Shown here: one piece after another, positions 11,916 to 21,460 of the stretch
Position numbering within the stretch: the stretch's first letter is position 1
Layout: each line of letters begins with the position of its first letter
Source: Paragorgia papillata
Lineage: Eukaryota; Cnidaria; Anthozoa; Scleralcyonacea; Coralliidae
Assembly: GCA_035771165.1 (NCBI GenBank)
Contig: JAWNZC010000236.1
Span: 1,292,001-1,356,000, forward strand
DNA: 64,000 nt
Reading direction: 5' to 3'
The notes under the pieces: generated by a model
Told to the model about the DNA's origin: nothing
Databases searched by the model: none
The model's input: only the letters and a program-made list of their open reading frames with translations
Translations under genes and position numbers: made by a program

Positions 11916-12105
11916 CTTAGGAATCAAATTACAACTAAGATCAAACACAATCAATACAGTCGCTCGATGCGTGTGCAATTAACGTACATACACAAGGAAC
12001 AAATCTGCCTAAGCGAATCCAAGTTTTATAGTTTAGGTGTTGTTTAGTACTAGCAAATGGAACAGATACAAGGAACTAGTTACATGTGATCGTTACTATT
12101 TTGAG

Positions 12106-12580
12106 CAACTTTACCGGTGACTACTTACTTTTTTAAAGTGGTTCTCTTATGAAAATATTGTTGGTAATGTTTCTGCATAATATTAAAGATATTACAATAA
12201 TTGGTAATTGTGCGAAGTTTCATTTCGAAAGAAATCTTTCATTTCTTTTTTACGTGCGACCTTTGTATTTTCGATCGCCGCCATTAAATTGGCCGTGTTT
12301 GAGAAGAATGAGTTGAGGAGAACTTATGACGTCAGATTCAACAAAAACAAAAGATCATTGTTGTTGTCAACAAAAGAGTCATTGTTGTTATTGAGTCTAT
12401 GACGTCATAAGCTTCCTCGACTCATTCTTCACACTTTTCTTCAACGAATTTTGAAATGAAACTTTGCACGATTACCATGCAACTACCATAACATCTTTAG
12501 GATTATTCATGCCAAAAACATTGCCAACAATACTTTCATCCGAGAACCACTTTAAGAAAGTAAGGGACCAGTCATTACTT
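12106..12580. mobile_element. Nested fold-back element in NLR intron 1
   Basis: Arms of about 230 bp face each other. Outer parts include 'aaagtggttctcttatgaaa' versus 'gagaaccactttaagaaag'. Inner parts include 'gtgcgaagtttcatttcg' versus 'gaaatgaaactttgcacg', and 'gaagaatgagttgaggag' versus 'cctcgactcattcttc'. The paralogous copy at 36370-36900 shows it predates the block duplication. Copy A has lost about 50 bp of one inner arm near 12432. Confidence 0.8.
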
Positions 12581-12627
12581 ATCGTCTGGGAGGTATTGCA
12601 TGATTTTCTTAAGACAAGAAGTCATGT

Positions 12628-13262
12628 TGTTATATACCAAAGACTTTCGTTTGCCAAAGATGAAATCCTATTGGTCAAATCATGGTCACGTGTTGTTCAA
12701 CAAACTCAATGTTTCCCTCTGACGTCAGCTTTACTCATGCGTTGTTCACGTGAATACACAATGATTATTGCATCAGATCAAGAACTTTGGACTTTCCGGA
12801 ACATTTTGAAAACAAGAGCTGTTTCGAGCATGTTTGGTACGAAATAGTCCATTTTCCAAAGGAAAGAATATCTATACATATCTTCAAAGAAGGTCTGAAG
12901 AAAACCTGGATAAATTTAAAGCTGTTCTTTGTACTTGTTGAGTCTGGTGTATTTGTTCAGTTGAAATGAAATACGAAGACAAAGTCAAAGTGTTTTGGTA
13001 AGTCTTTTTGCCTTTTTCAAGTTTCGAAGTGTTTTGGTAAGTCTTTTTGCCTTTTACAAGTTTCGAGTCAGTTCAGGTATTTTGTATTTTAAAAGTCTTT
13101 GGTATATAACAAAACGCTTGTTGACTTTTGCCTGAGAAACATCGAGTTTTACGGTCCCTCAGGTTTCAATGTCACCCTCGGGCTAAAGCCCTCGGGTGAC
13201 ATTGAAGCCTTCGGGTCCGCAAAACTCGATGTTTCCCTCGGCGCCAGTCAACAAGTGTATAT
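12628..13262. mobile_element. Block-A-specific insertion with inverted ends
   Basis: Block B runs directly from 'aagaagtcatgtt' to 'tatatgtagtccccc' (near 36950) where block A carries about 630 extra bases. Ends contain 'tatataccaaagactttcg' and its complement 'aaagtctttggtatata' near 13098. A second palindrome at 13122-13258 (cttgttgact...agtcaacaag, with 'gttttgcggacc'-like arms) and a 40-bp direct duplication at 12990-13068 lie inside. No gene is seen. Confidence 0.65.
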
Positions 13263-13981
13263 TATGTAGTCCCCCCTTACTATATATGTGTGACCTTTTT
13301 GCTGTTCCCCTTATTGGACTGCAAAATTTCTTGTGATCATCACCTCCAACAAAATGTACACAAAAATAGTTTCTAATAAATCTTGCAATTGCCTATATCA
13401 AATGTTTTCTTGTTAAGCCCACGGCATATTGTTATGACTGAAGTTCCTACAGTATTTGGCCCAGTGAACAATGGCTGGACAAAGTTAAAGTCTCAAAGGC
13501 CCCGGCTATTTTGTCCACTGCAAAGATAATTGTACATACAATTAATGAAAATAAGACGGGAAAAAGTCTGCATGACAGGAAGTAGCGTATTTGTCTGGTA
13601 GGTAGTAAAAACGGTTTCCTTGTTTACATTGCGAGCCTGGCTTGTAATTAATAGGTCGTTTTTGAGAACTCGTTTGGAAGGGGTGGCATTCAAATTTCAT
13701 AGAGATGCGTGCAGGCTCTCTTTCACCTCCCACTTCCAACCCAAGAGCCGGCTCGCAGGCTAGTAGAATCTCGACTACTCGGGAACCAATCAGGATGTAT
13801 CGTTTTGCGTACGGATGAGAAAACAAACCCTGCCATATAATAAAGTGCGTGAGCACCAAGCTTCTACAGAGTAGGGGGTGATAACACAGATTCTGACTAT
13901 AGTTGCTCCAACTAAACATAAAATTATAGACATACAGCACCTGCATGAGGCAATCAACTAAATTGCACACAAAACACTTAC

Positions 13982-14603
13982 CTGTATCTTTCCAGCTATG
14001 AAGATCATCAAGCAAACGTTTCTCTTCCACAGGTGTCAAGTTAGTTTTCTTTATCAACAACTCCATGTCTTGTAGAGCAGCTTGAAAAACTGGCTCAGTC
14101 CAGTGGGAAAAGTTACAGTGTGCCCACTCATTCCTGATGTCTGACCTTATTTTCTTTGCAATACCAGCAGCTCCAGAAGCAATAAAGGGCTGAGCTTCAC
14201 ACATGACTGACAAAACGGCAGATGCATCCATTGTCTGATCAAAACCAGCAAACTTTGCCATGGATGGTTTTATAAACAACTTAGCCAGAGACAATGGATC
14301 TTTGACAGTGTAATCGTATAAAGCACGCCGTGACTTGTGAGCAGTATTGTTATTGATACTCTCATAGTTTAACTTCAAGGTGGAGAGTGGCAAAACCTTT
14401 TCATGTTTCCCAAATGTTTGCTTATCAATGTCGTAGGGTGGTTGAAGTAGCTTTTGATGCCACTTTGGCATTTCATTGGCAAGAACATCTCTCAATGCTG
14501 GAGTTAGTACTTTGGTCAGACATACACCAACGACCACCCACCTTCTCTCTTCATCTGAAACAGTATTTAATTTGGCTCCACCTGCACTTACTGCAACAGC
14601 CAT
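13982..14603 (-). CDS. NLR copy 1, coding exon 1: HEPN-like effector domain
   Basis: Begins at ATG 14603 (MAVAVSAGGAKLN) and ends at the donor ACAG|GTAAGT (GT at 13981-13980), giving 207 codons plus one base. This start is chosen because the frame is open from it and the upstream sequence resembles an acceptor after a 5' UTR intron. The protein is wholly helical in character. Near residues 165-195 it has IRSDIRNEWAHCNFSHW, an R-x4-H motif as in HEPN RNase domains, and the wider pattern resembles the DZIP3-like HEPN family found on animal NLR-like proteins. HEPN domains often bind or cleave RNA, so an effector role is inferred. The family call is by eye. Confidence 0.85.
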
Positions 14604-14861
14604 TGTGCTTCGTTAAAAGAAACTCTATATCAAAATGAAAATAGTTTTTTCAGGTCCAACCCACTGATCTCACCGAAATGCAACTATGGGTAGTAGTCTA
14701 TCTATGAATACTAATTGCACACTCCAAATACTAATATGAATATAACTGGATTGCTCATCCTTTATGGTCAGCAGTAAACATTTTGACACTGTTGAGCCTA
14801 AATGAAATTCGATACTTAAATGTTTTAAATTATATCGAGCAGAGATGAATCCAATAGGTTT

Positions 14862-15085
14862 TATTTATTTGTTTATTTATTAACTTTGCAACCATGCAAG
14901 AATGCAAATATACAGTAAATAAAGAGTACAATACTTGAACACAATTGAAGGAATGATCAAACCAACCCAACCCAACAAAAAAATTACATAATAAACATTA
15001 AGTAAAGACATGATAAAAAAACAAAAACAAACTAATACACAAATTACATAAGAATAATAAAGATTTAAGAGCAACATTTGGATAT
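14862..15085 (-). mobile_element. LINE 3' fragment with (TTTA)n tail
   Basis: Block B reads 'aataggttttatgatatgg' straight through, while block A has about 220 extra bases starting with 'tttatttatttgtttattta'. That tail and position suggest a 5'-truncated retroposon inserted on the minus strand after the block duplication. Confidence 0.5.
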
Positions 15086-16177
15086 GATATGGAACAAATA
15101 CTTGGTCAAGTTAATACACATTCTGCAACCTGCCTAAAGGTTGTTGTCCAATATGTAGTTGTCCTACACCACAAAATAGTGGACTGCTGCATGACATCAA
15201 TGTAGATGTTTGACTAGACAGTTAATTATTACTGAGGGCATAATGTGTCAATGTCCGTTTTTCTAGCTTAATTGGCCAAGTATTTCTTCACGTAATGGTC
15301 TGAAACTAACAATTTTCTTGCATATTACCCATGGTAGCTGCTACATTACTTTTATTTTTCTTTAGAAAAAATATGAAGACTGGAAGTAGATTGTCAGGTC
15401 TAGTTTTTCTTTGTTTTTTTCCCAGTTTTGCAAGATGCTACTTAATTTGGAGTTTAATTTGTTTTATAGTTGGCAAACTCTGTTTTAGGCATTTCATCAT
15501 GTGTATTCTGATGGAATGAGGGGCTCCACTTAAAACATCAGTATTTTGTTATTACAGTATGTATCAGTCAAACCCACTTAAGGGCATTTTCACCTGCTTT
15601 TATTCCAAACTGCAGGGACTTTGCACCATGTTTGGAAAAATTGTCAAGTACCCAGGTGCTTGCCTGGGGGAGGGGAGGGATGTGGTCATGCACGGACTTG
15701 ACTGATACAATTAAAATTAGGTTTAAAAACCAGTTTTTGTATCTATTGCGCATGCACGAGTAGATACCATGCTGTCGTACGTGTAATGTAATGTAATTTA
15801 ATGTAATGTAAGTTAAGTTAACAAAATAATGCCTTCGGAGCCAATCAAAACAAAGAATAAAACGATTGACTCACAACAAACCACCGAAGCCAAAATAACT
15901 ACTGTACACCAATTTATATGGCCAACACGCATGTGTTCAACAGTCTGAGTGAGCTTCGTAAACTGACAAGGATCATGTGTATTGCCGAACAGAAATGGAT
16001 AACATTCTTCTATGAAAACAAAATTAGCTTCATGGTCAAGCAACAATGTCAAAAACCTATGGTAGTCTAGGGTCATAACAATACTTCCAATTTGTGGTAA
16101 AAGCCAGGAGAAAATGTTAAAAATTTGTATAGTATATACAGTACAGTATATCATAGTATATTTGGTCATTACAGATC

Positions 16178-16480
16178 CGAATGGATGGTTTTGGCTAAAA
16201 GGGATGACTCAAAGAAACCCATCCTGTCCTTTAATGGCTTTTCCAAAATATGTCATATGTCATATATTTTTTTCCAAACAGCTAGGCAGTAAACCACTGA
16301 TTTCTGAGTAGTTAGGGTATCAAGAAAATTGCTAAAATCTTGAGACTTGCTGTTAAAGCTAATAATTTGATAACAAATTTGGAAAAAAGAAATATGAAGA
16401 TATATTTTGGAAAAGTTGCAAAAGAACTGAACAGGTCCCTTTGAGTCATCCTTTTTAACCTTGACCCAAGTGGATAGCTT
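16178..16480. mobile_element. Fold-back element
   Basis: Left arm 'ttggctaaaagggatgactc' with 'cttttccaaaatatgtcat' faces right arm 'atatattttggaaaag' with 'gagtcatcctttttaacc'. It is absent from the corresponding stretch of block B. Confidence 0.65.
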
Positions 16481-17593
16481 GGGTAATTTGGATAAATATT
16501 TAAATTAATCACGAGTAATATTGTACCCAGAACCAAATATACCTGAGCCACGCAGGCAAATCAATCACTAGTAGTCAGTATTGGTTTCCAGTCCTTTATT
16601 TGAGAACTACTTTTTATTTACTTTTTTACTCTCTATAAACATCTCTTTTAGTGAATATCAAAAACCTCCAGATTTTTTACCATCTCTGGATTTTTCAAAG
16701 AATTTTTTTAGATGTCCAGATTCTCACAATTGAGGGGTAATGACTCAGGAAAGTTATTTTTTTCGTACACTGGACAGTAATTAACAAGTTGGTATTGTAC
16801 ACCAATTGGAGTCCTGGTGATCATACACCAGTCCAGACACAGCATTTATCTAATGCAAATATCTCAAACAACACAAGTCAAAATGTACACCAATATCTTT
16901 TAACAATAATTGTATCCCAAATGTACACCAAATTTTATGGCTGTACACTGGACATGTCCGGCATACAGCATCTAGATTCCAGACTGGGGTTGGCAGCTAG
17001 CTAGAGCTGCATTTTGCTCATTAACATTCACATTAACAACATCACTAGTCACTTTTTAAAGTTCACACAAATCAAATGTAAGACAGAGGTGGTCTGCAAC
17101 CAATCCCTTGAGATTCAAAGGCCAAAAATATTTTCACCATGTTGGATGAAATTATAATTATTGCAGATGATGAAAAACTTTTGTCAAATTCATCCTGCAT
17201 GGACGGCATGGTGAAAATGACGTATTAAAGATGCACAAGACCAATAAACAGAAGAGCAAAGCTCAAATATTTTAAGTGCGTTTGTACTGTGTATGTGCAT
17301 TTTAATAATGAGATATCCCAGACTGGGGAAATATATAAGGTCCAGGTCAATCTTGAAATCATAATTGTCAGTAGTGTTCACTAATTTGGCAGTAAAATTC
17401 CACGAATATTTATAAGTTCATGACAAGACCAAATGGTAATTTAATTTGTCTCATGTATAAAAGTACGTCGTTTAACCAGACCTATAAAAGTGAGACAACT
17501 ATAGAGGTGATTTTGAGTTAGACTAAATAATTTTAATTAAAACTGCGCAATGACTGTATATACGAAAACAACATATATACTTTAATGACTTAC

Positions 17594-17662
17594 CTTTAAT
17601 ACCTTGTTTAATATCGTATCGTTAACGTCGGTAAGCGTGAAGGAGAACAAATCGCTGTATAA
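17594..17662 (-). other. Non-coding 5' exon of NLR copy 1 (start uncertain)
   Basis: Minus-strand sequence ending 'aacaaggtattaaag|gtaagt' is an excellent donor and is conserved at 40917 in block B, together with about 70 bp upstream. No in-frame ATG links to exon 1, so it is best read as a 5' UTR exon. The promoter would then lie at about 17663-17800. The exon start is a guess. Confidence 0.45.
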
Positions 17663-18305
17663 TTAAACAAGCCATATATTCAACAGCAAAACACGTATAA
17701 AGTCAGTACATGTCGACTGTCGAGCATCTCATGATCAATTTCGTAGATACAGGCCGCGACTTGCGCTAAGACTCACGTGATCTCAACATTGCGCTCATTT
17801 ACATCACGTGGTACGCAAAGCTCGAGATTGTAAATAGACGCCTCAATAAAGAACTAACCAAAGGTAATGACCAAAAATTCCAAAGTTTTATTTTCTAAAA
17901 AATCGTGATGAAAATTTAGTAAAAGGCTTGTTTTAAGCCCCTCTAATGACAGAGTTAAATTTTTGTCGCATTTTTGGCCCCAATGCCCACTCTAGTTTTA
18001 TAATATTATGATTCATTCCTTGCCATTCCACATCATGGATATTATCTTTGTTCGCTGTTGGTCATTTTGTTCAAGTGCTATAACCATGCAGTGGCGTAGC
18101 CAAGGGCGGGCCACTAATCTCCCACGAGGGGCACAGGGAGCTCTAACATGTATTTTTTGTTTTAAACAGTATATACATCCACACACACATACATATTCAG
18201 TGGTGTAACTTTACTTTTTTGACCACTTGCCCTCAGGGCAAGTTGGACATGAAAATGGGTTGCCCTGAATAAGATCCACTTGCCATCCGGCAATGGGGTA
18301 CCTAG

Positions 18306-18320
18306 GGGGGGGGGGGGGGG
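18306..18320. repeat. Poly-G tract
   Basis: A run of about 15 G directly inside the left end of the hAT element. Its length may be unreliable in an assembly. Confidence 0.7.
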
Positions 18321-18675
18321 TATAAATTAGGGGGACAACATATCGACTCATTAGACTAGTGACGTGATTATTCCGAATATTTTCTCAGGGGCAAAAATAT
18401 GACCAGGAGCCCTCCTCCCACTCCTCTATATGGCTATGTTACTGCCTCAGATCTAGACTTACTACCTCAGATCTAGCTTTGACCCACATAAAACAAAATT
18501 TGAATCAAGTACACTTATATAATGTAACACCAATCACCATTATTTTATTTCCCTTATCATATGAATAAACATTTAATAACCAAAAAAAGAATGCATAATA
18601 TAACCAAACAATTTAGTGTTCTTAAAATCCCAGTATAATATTCAGTGTACTACTTGTCTGTGTGCTTTAGCCGTT

Positions 18676-21117
18676 TCAGCGTCGCTTTTTTGGTTTGGGT
18701 CCAAATTTGGATGTTTGACCTTCCATAAAGGACGGACGCTTCACTCTAGCACCACTGACACACCAAGCTTCAATGACTGGAACTGGGTCGAACTTATCAA
18801 GGGATGGACCTTCTAGCTTAGCCAACAGCTGATCTTCAAGTGGGCTTTGTTGTAAACGTGACCTTTTGTCTGTCTTGACAACCTTTAGCTGGCTAAAGCC
18901 CCTCTCTGCTTCTGCACTTGAGAGGCAGAATGTCCCCAAGAAGTCAACTAGACCAATAAGATTGATGAAATGATCTGCTGACATCTGGCTGATGACATCT
19001 TCCCAGCTGATCTTTTCAGGATGCTCCCAGTCGATGTCAAGGGTTGGAAGTTTTCGCTTCAGTGCTCTCCACTCTACAAGGATTTCTTCTACTGCGATGC
19101 CTTGTTTCACCAACTGCTCTTTTATAAAGATGTACTCGCTGAGGTTGCCTATTTCTACATCCATCCAGTCAGATACTTTCCACGTTCGGATGCCATTGGA
19201 TGACACAGAATCCAGAGAAAAAAGTTCATCCTTCTTCCAGCTTGTGATATTCAGTAGCGGAGATAGCTTGTCTAGTTCTAAGGGGACTGAGTCAGAGCAG
19301 CGCTGTTTGACACAGTCAATGAGAATATCCAGTATATTTACTTTGGTTGCTTCAGATAAGTGTTCCTGGCCAGAATGAGACATAACGCACTGGGTGAGAA
19401 CATGTTTGTAATCTCCTTTCACATACTTCTGCCACTCAGCGCCACGACTGGTATCCTGTTTCAGCAACTTCAGTCGGTCTACACATTTTTCCAGTGATGA
19501 CTGGACTGCAGGGAAAGGAATACTTCTGGTCTGTGAAAACAGAGAAAATCTTGAAAGGGCTTTCAAGACATCAAGTATAAAGATCACGAATTCAACAAAC
19601 GCCGTTTGTAGAAGTCTTTTCTCAAAATATGTTGCCTTAGCTTTCTGCGATGCACTGAATTTTTCAGCACTCTTCAAAGCAGCTAGGCAGTCTTGGTGGC
19701 AATCCACTGTGTTTAGCAGATTTGTCACTGCATTTGTCGTGTGGGCTATCCAACGGGTTCCATCTACTCGACCAACTGCTGTTCCACCCTTCCTGTTTTT
19801 CACTTTAACTGCATTCCGAAAAGCTGCATGTACAACGTTTGAGTTTGTGTGAAACAGATACAACGACTTTAGGAAATCATTCAAATCATTAAATTGTTTG
19901 CATCTTTGTTTAAGTGCGTCTTTTAAAGATAGCTCCAACCGATGGGAAATGCACCAGATGTATACCATGTGACAATTAACTTCTTTTGTGAGGAGAGCCT
20001 GTACACCTGCATTCTTTCCAGAGAGGACACTTGCCCCATCAGAGGCCATTCCTACTAGTAAAGGTTGTTTCACATCGGATGTCTCTTGTTGTTGGTTACC
20101 TTGGCTAACTCTAGCAGTGGAAATAGCTTCTTCATCAACCACACTAAGTTCTACATCTGAATTTTCAAGGGAATCAACTTCTTCATCCGTGCTACTATCA
20201 CTGTCCATTGACATGTCAGGATTGTCTGAATTGTTTTCAAACTCGGACTCGTTTTCATCATCTCCACTACTATCATTTTCATCATTTTCCCAACCTAATC
20301 TATCCTTTAGACTCTTAAGAACGCCATCAGTAATTTGACGAGCATTGGCTCTGGTGACAGTGAAGATCCCACAAAATTTTGTTTTTATTTGGCCATACTT
20401 TGAAAATCTCACATACAAAATCACCTGCTCACTATGGCTGACATCTGTAGCTTCATCCATGATTATGCTAAAAAAGTTAGCCTTCAAGAAATCTTGAGAC
20501 ATTTCATCTAGAATATTCACACAAATTGCACGGCCAAACTGCATTCCACTGTTCCGGTTCAGGTAGGTTTTGCCAATATCTAATCCTTTTACAATGTCAA
20601 GTTCACATAAAAATTCGTAGTCTGTCCATGGCTTACCACGTTTCAAGACAGCAAAAGCATTTCTAAAGAGAGTAATTAGGGACGATTTCTCCGTTTCACT
20701 GAAGGCCGTCAATATTTTATTCCGACAGGGTTCTCCGCTAAGTTCGTTCTTTTTCCGTGTTGCAAAATTAACGTGTTGGACGCTTTTTGCGTGTGATTCC
20801 AGCGACGTTTTCCTGAAGGAACTACATCCATATAAAAACGAATTGTTTTTACGATCTAAATCACTTGGGTTTTCCTTCACTTTTGAGTATTCACTACAAA
20901 TGGAACAAACAATATAGTTTTGTCCATCTCGCTTTACTTCAGTTGCCCATGGAAACTCATTTTTCCAAGAGTCAACGAACTGTCGCGATCGTTTTTTAAT
21001 ATCGTACTCTTTATTTTTCTGAGTAGATGTTTTCTGAGATGAATTTGATGTAGATGATTTGCCAGCCTGAGCCAATGTCGTCGAACAGCCTTTAAAATTG
21101 GTTAGATATCGCTCCAT
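18676..21117 (-). CDS. hAT-superfamily transposase, intact
   Basis: An uninterrupted 813-codon frame. Near residues 65-115 is a zinc-binding module (VCSIC...SLESHAKSVQH) of the TTF/BED type that binds transposon ends. The catalytic core has the first acidic site in IIMDEATDVSHSEQ, the second in VGMASDGASVLSG, and the C-terminal hAT dimerisation block with LSSAEAERGFSQLK, whose Glu and Arg match the conserved end of hAT proteins. An unusual Asp/Glu/Ser-rich insert of about 55 residues sits in the middle (around 275-330), and the C-terminus is basic (KPKKRR), perhaps a nuclear signal. The ZNF862/KIAA1586-like pattern is typical of animal hAT elements. The lack of breaks suggests recent activity or a recent insertion. 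The start codon lies in a 104-bp tandem duplication, so translation could in principle start in either setting, but only the inner ATG continues into the frame. Confidence 0.9.
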   Translation of the reverse strand: MERYLTNFKGCSTTLAQAGKSSTSNSSQKTSTQKNKEYDIKKRSRQFVDSWKNEFPWATEVKRDGQNYIVCSICSEYSKVKENPSDLDRKNNSFLYGCSSFRKTSLESHAKSVQHVNFATRKKNELSGEPCRNKILTAFSETEKSSLITLFRNAFAVLKRGKPWTDYEFLCELDIVKGLDIGKTYLNRNSGMQFGRAICVNILDEMSQDFLKANFFSIIMDEATDVSHSEQVILYVRFSKYGQIKTKFCGIFTVTRANARQITDGVLKSLKDRLGWENDENDSSGDDENESEFENNSDNPDMSMDSDSSTDEEVDSLENSDVELSVVDEEAISTARVSQGNQQQETSDVKQPLLVGMASDGASVLSGKNAGVQALLTKEVNCHMVYIWCISHRLELSLKDALKQRCKQFNDLNDFLKSLYLFHTNSNVVHAAFRNAVKVKNRKGGTAVGRVDGTRWIAHTTNAVTNLLNTVDCHQDCLAALKSAEKFSASQKAKATYFEKRLLQTAFVEFVIFILDVLKALSRFSLFSQTRSIPFPAVQSSLEKCVDRLKLLKQDTSRGAEWQKYVKGDYKHVLTQCVMSHSGQEHLSEATKVNILDILIDCVKQRCSDSVPLELDKLSPLLNITSWKKDELFSLDSVSSNGIRTWKVSDWMDVEIGNLSEYIFIKEQLVKQGIAVEEILVEWRALKRKLPTLDIDWEHPEKISWEDVISQMSADHFINLIGLVDFLGTFCLSSAEAERGFSQLKVVKTDKRSRLQQSPLEDQLLAKLEGPSLDKFDPVPVIEAWCVSGARVKRPSFMEGQTSKFGPKPKKRR

Positions 21118-21245
21118 TGTCCATTGAAATAGTAAATTTTTGATGAATTTGATGTAGATGATTTGCCAGCCTGAGCTAATGTCGTCGAACAGCCTTTAAA
21201 ATTGGTTAGATATCGCTCCATTGTCCATTGAAATAGTAAATTTTT
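21038..21245. repeat. 104-bp tandem duplication over the transposase start
   Basis: Bases 21038-21141 are repeated at 21142-21245 with one visible difference (gagcc versus gagct). The unit includes the first codons and start ATG of the transposase plus a little upstream sequence, so a decoy start lies upstream. Frames from the outer ATG run into the non-coding 'tcaaaaatttac' segment. Confidence 0.85.
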
Positions 21246-21326
21246 TTACTGTTTTTTTTACTGCCGTGCACGTGTGTGTCATGTACGACAATTTCTTTAC
21301 ATGAAGTGCTTCGTTACGGTTAGTGG

Positions 21327-21445
21327 AACTGTGGGCACAGAATAAATATTGAGCAGAAGGCCCACTCTCGTCGGAACCTTTGAAGTTTATGTCCTCGCGC
21401 AGGTCGCCTCGCGCATGTTGGCCGCCATGTTGAAAGCAAGTAAAA
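21327..21445 (+). repeat. Inverted promoter-like segment, copy 1
   Basis: 'cacagaataaatattgagca...gaaggcccactc' and 'gccgccatgttgaaagcaag' recur inverted at about 23915-24028. Both contain a CGCCATG-type box. The pair brackets 2.5 kb of the hAT element upstream of the transposase. Confidence 0.7.
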
Positions 21446-21460
21446 GCCGCTCCTCTCAAC

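Larger units (their letters stand above)
14604..17593 (-). other. 5' UTR intron of NLR copy 1, no coding sequence seen
   Basis: Extends from an acceptor-like 'gatatag' just upstream of the ATG to the donor AAAG|GTAAGT at 17593. It matches 38265-40916 in block B with indels. It holds a LINE tail (14862-15085), a fold-back (16178-16480) and short (TAATG)n near 15785. All reading frames here are short and unshared between the copies. Confidence 0.55.
1368..17770. repeat. Large segmental duplication, block A (contains NLR copy 1)
   Basis: This block matches 29141-41101 in the same orientation, including coding exons, introns, 3' flank and the upstream non-coding exon. The right boundary is where 'caggccgcgacttgcgctaag' stops matching the copy near 41101. 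The offset between copies changes from about 27.5 kb at the 3' ends of the genes to about 23.6 kb at the HEPN exons, because block A carries extra insertions: the 3.2-kb element at 8266-11491, about 630 bp at 12628-13262, and the LINE tail at 14862-15085. Confidence 0.85.
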
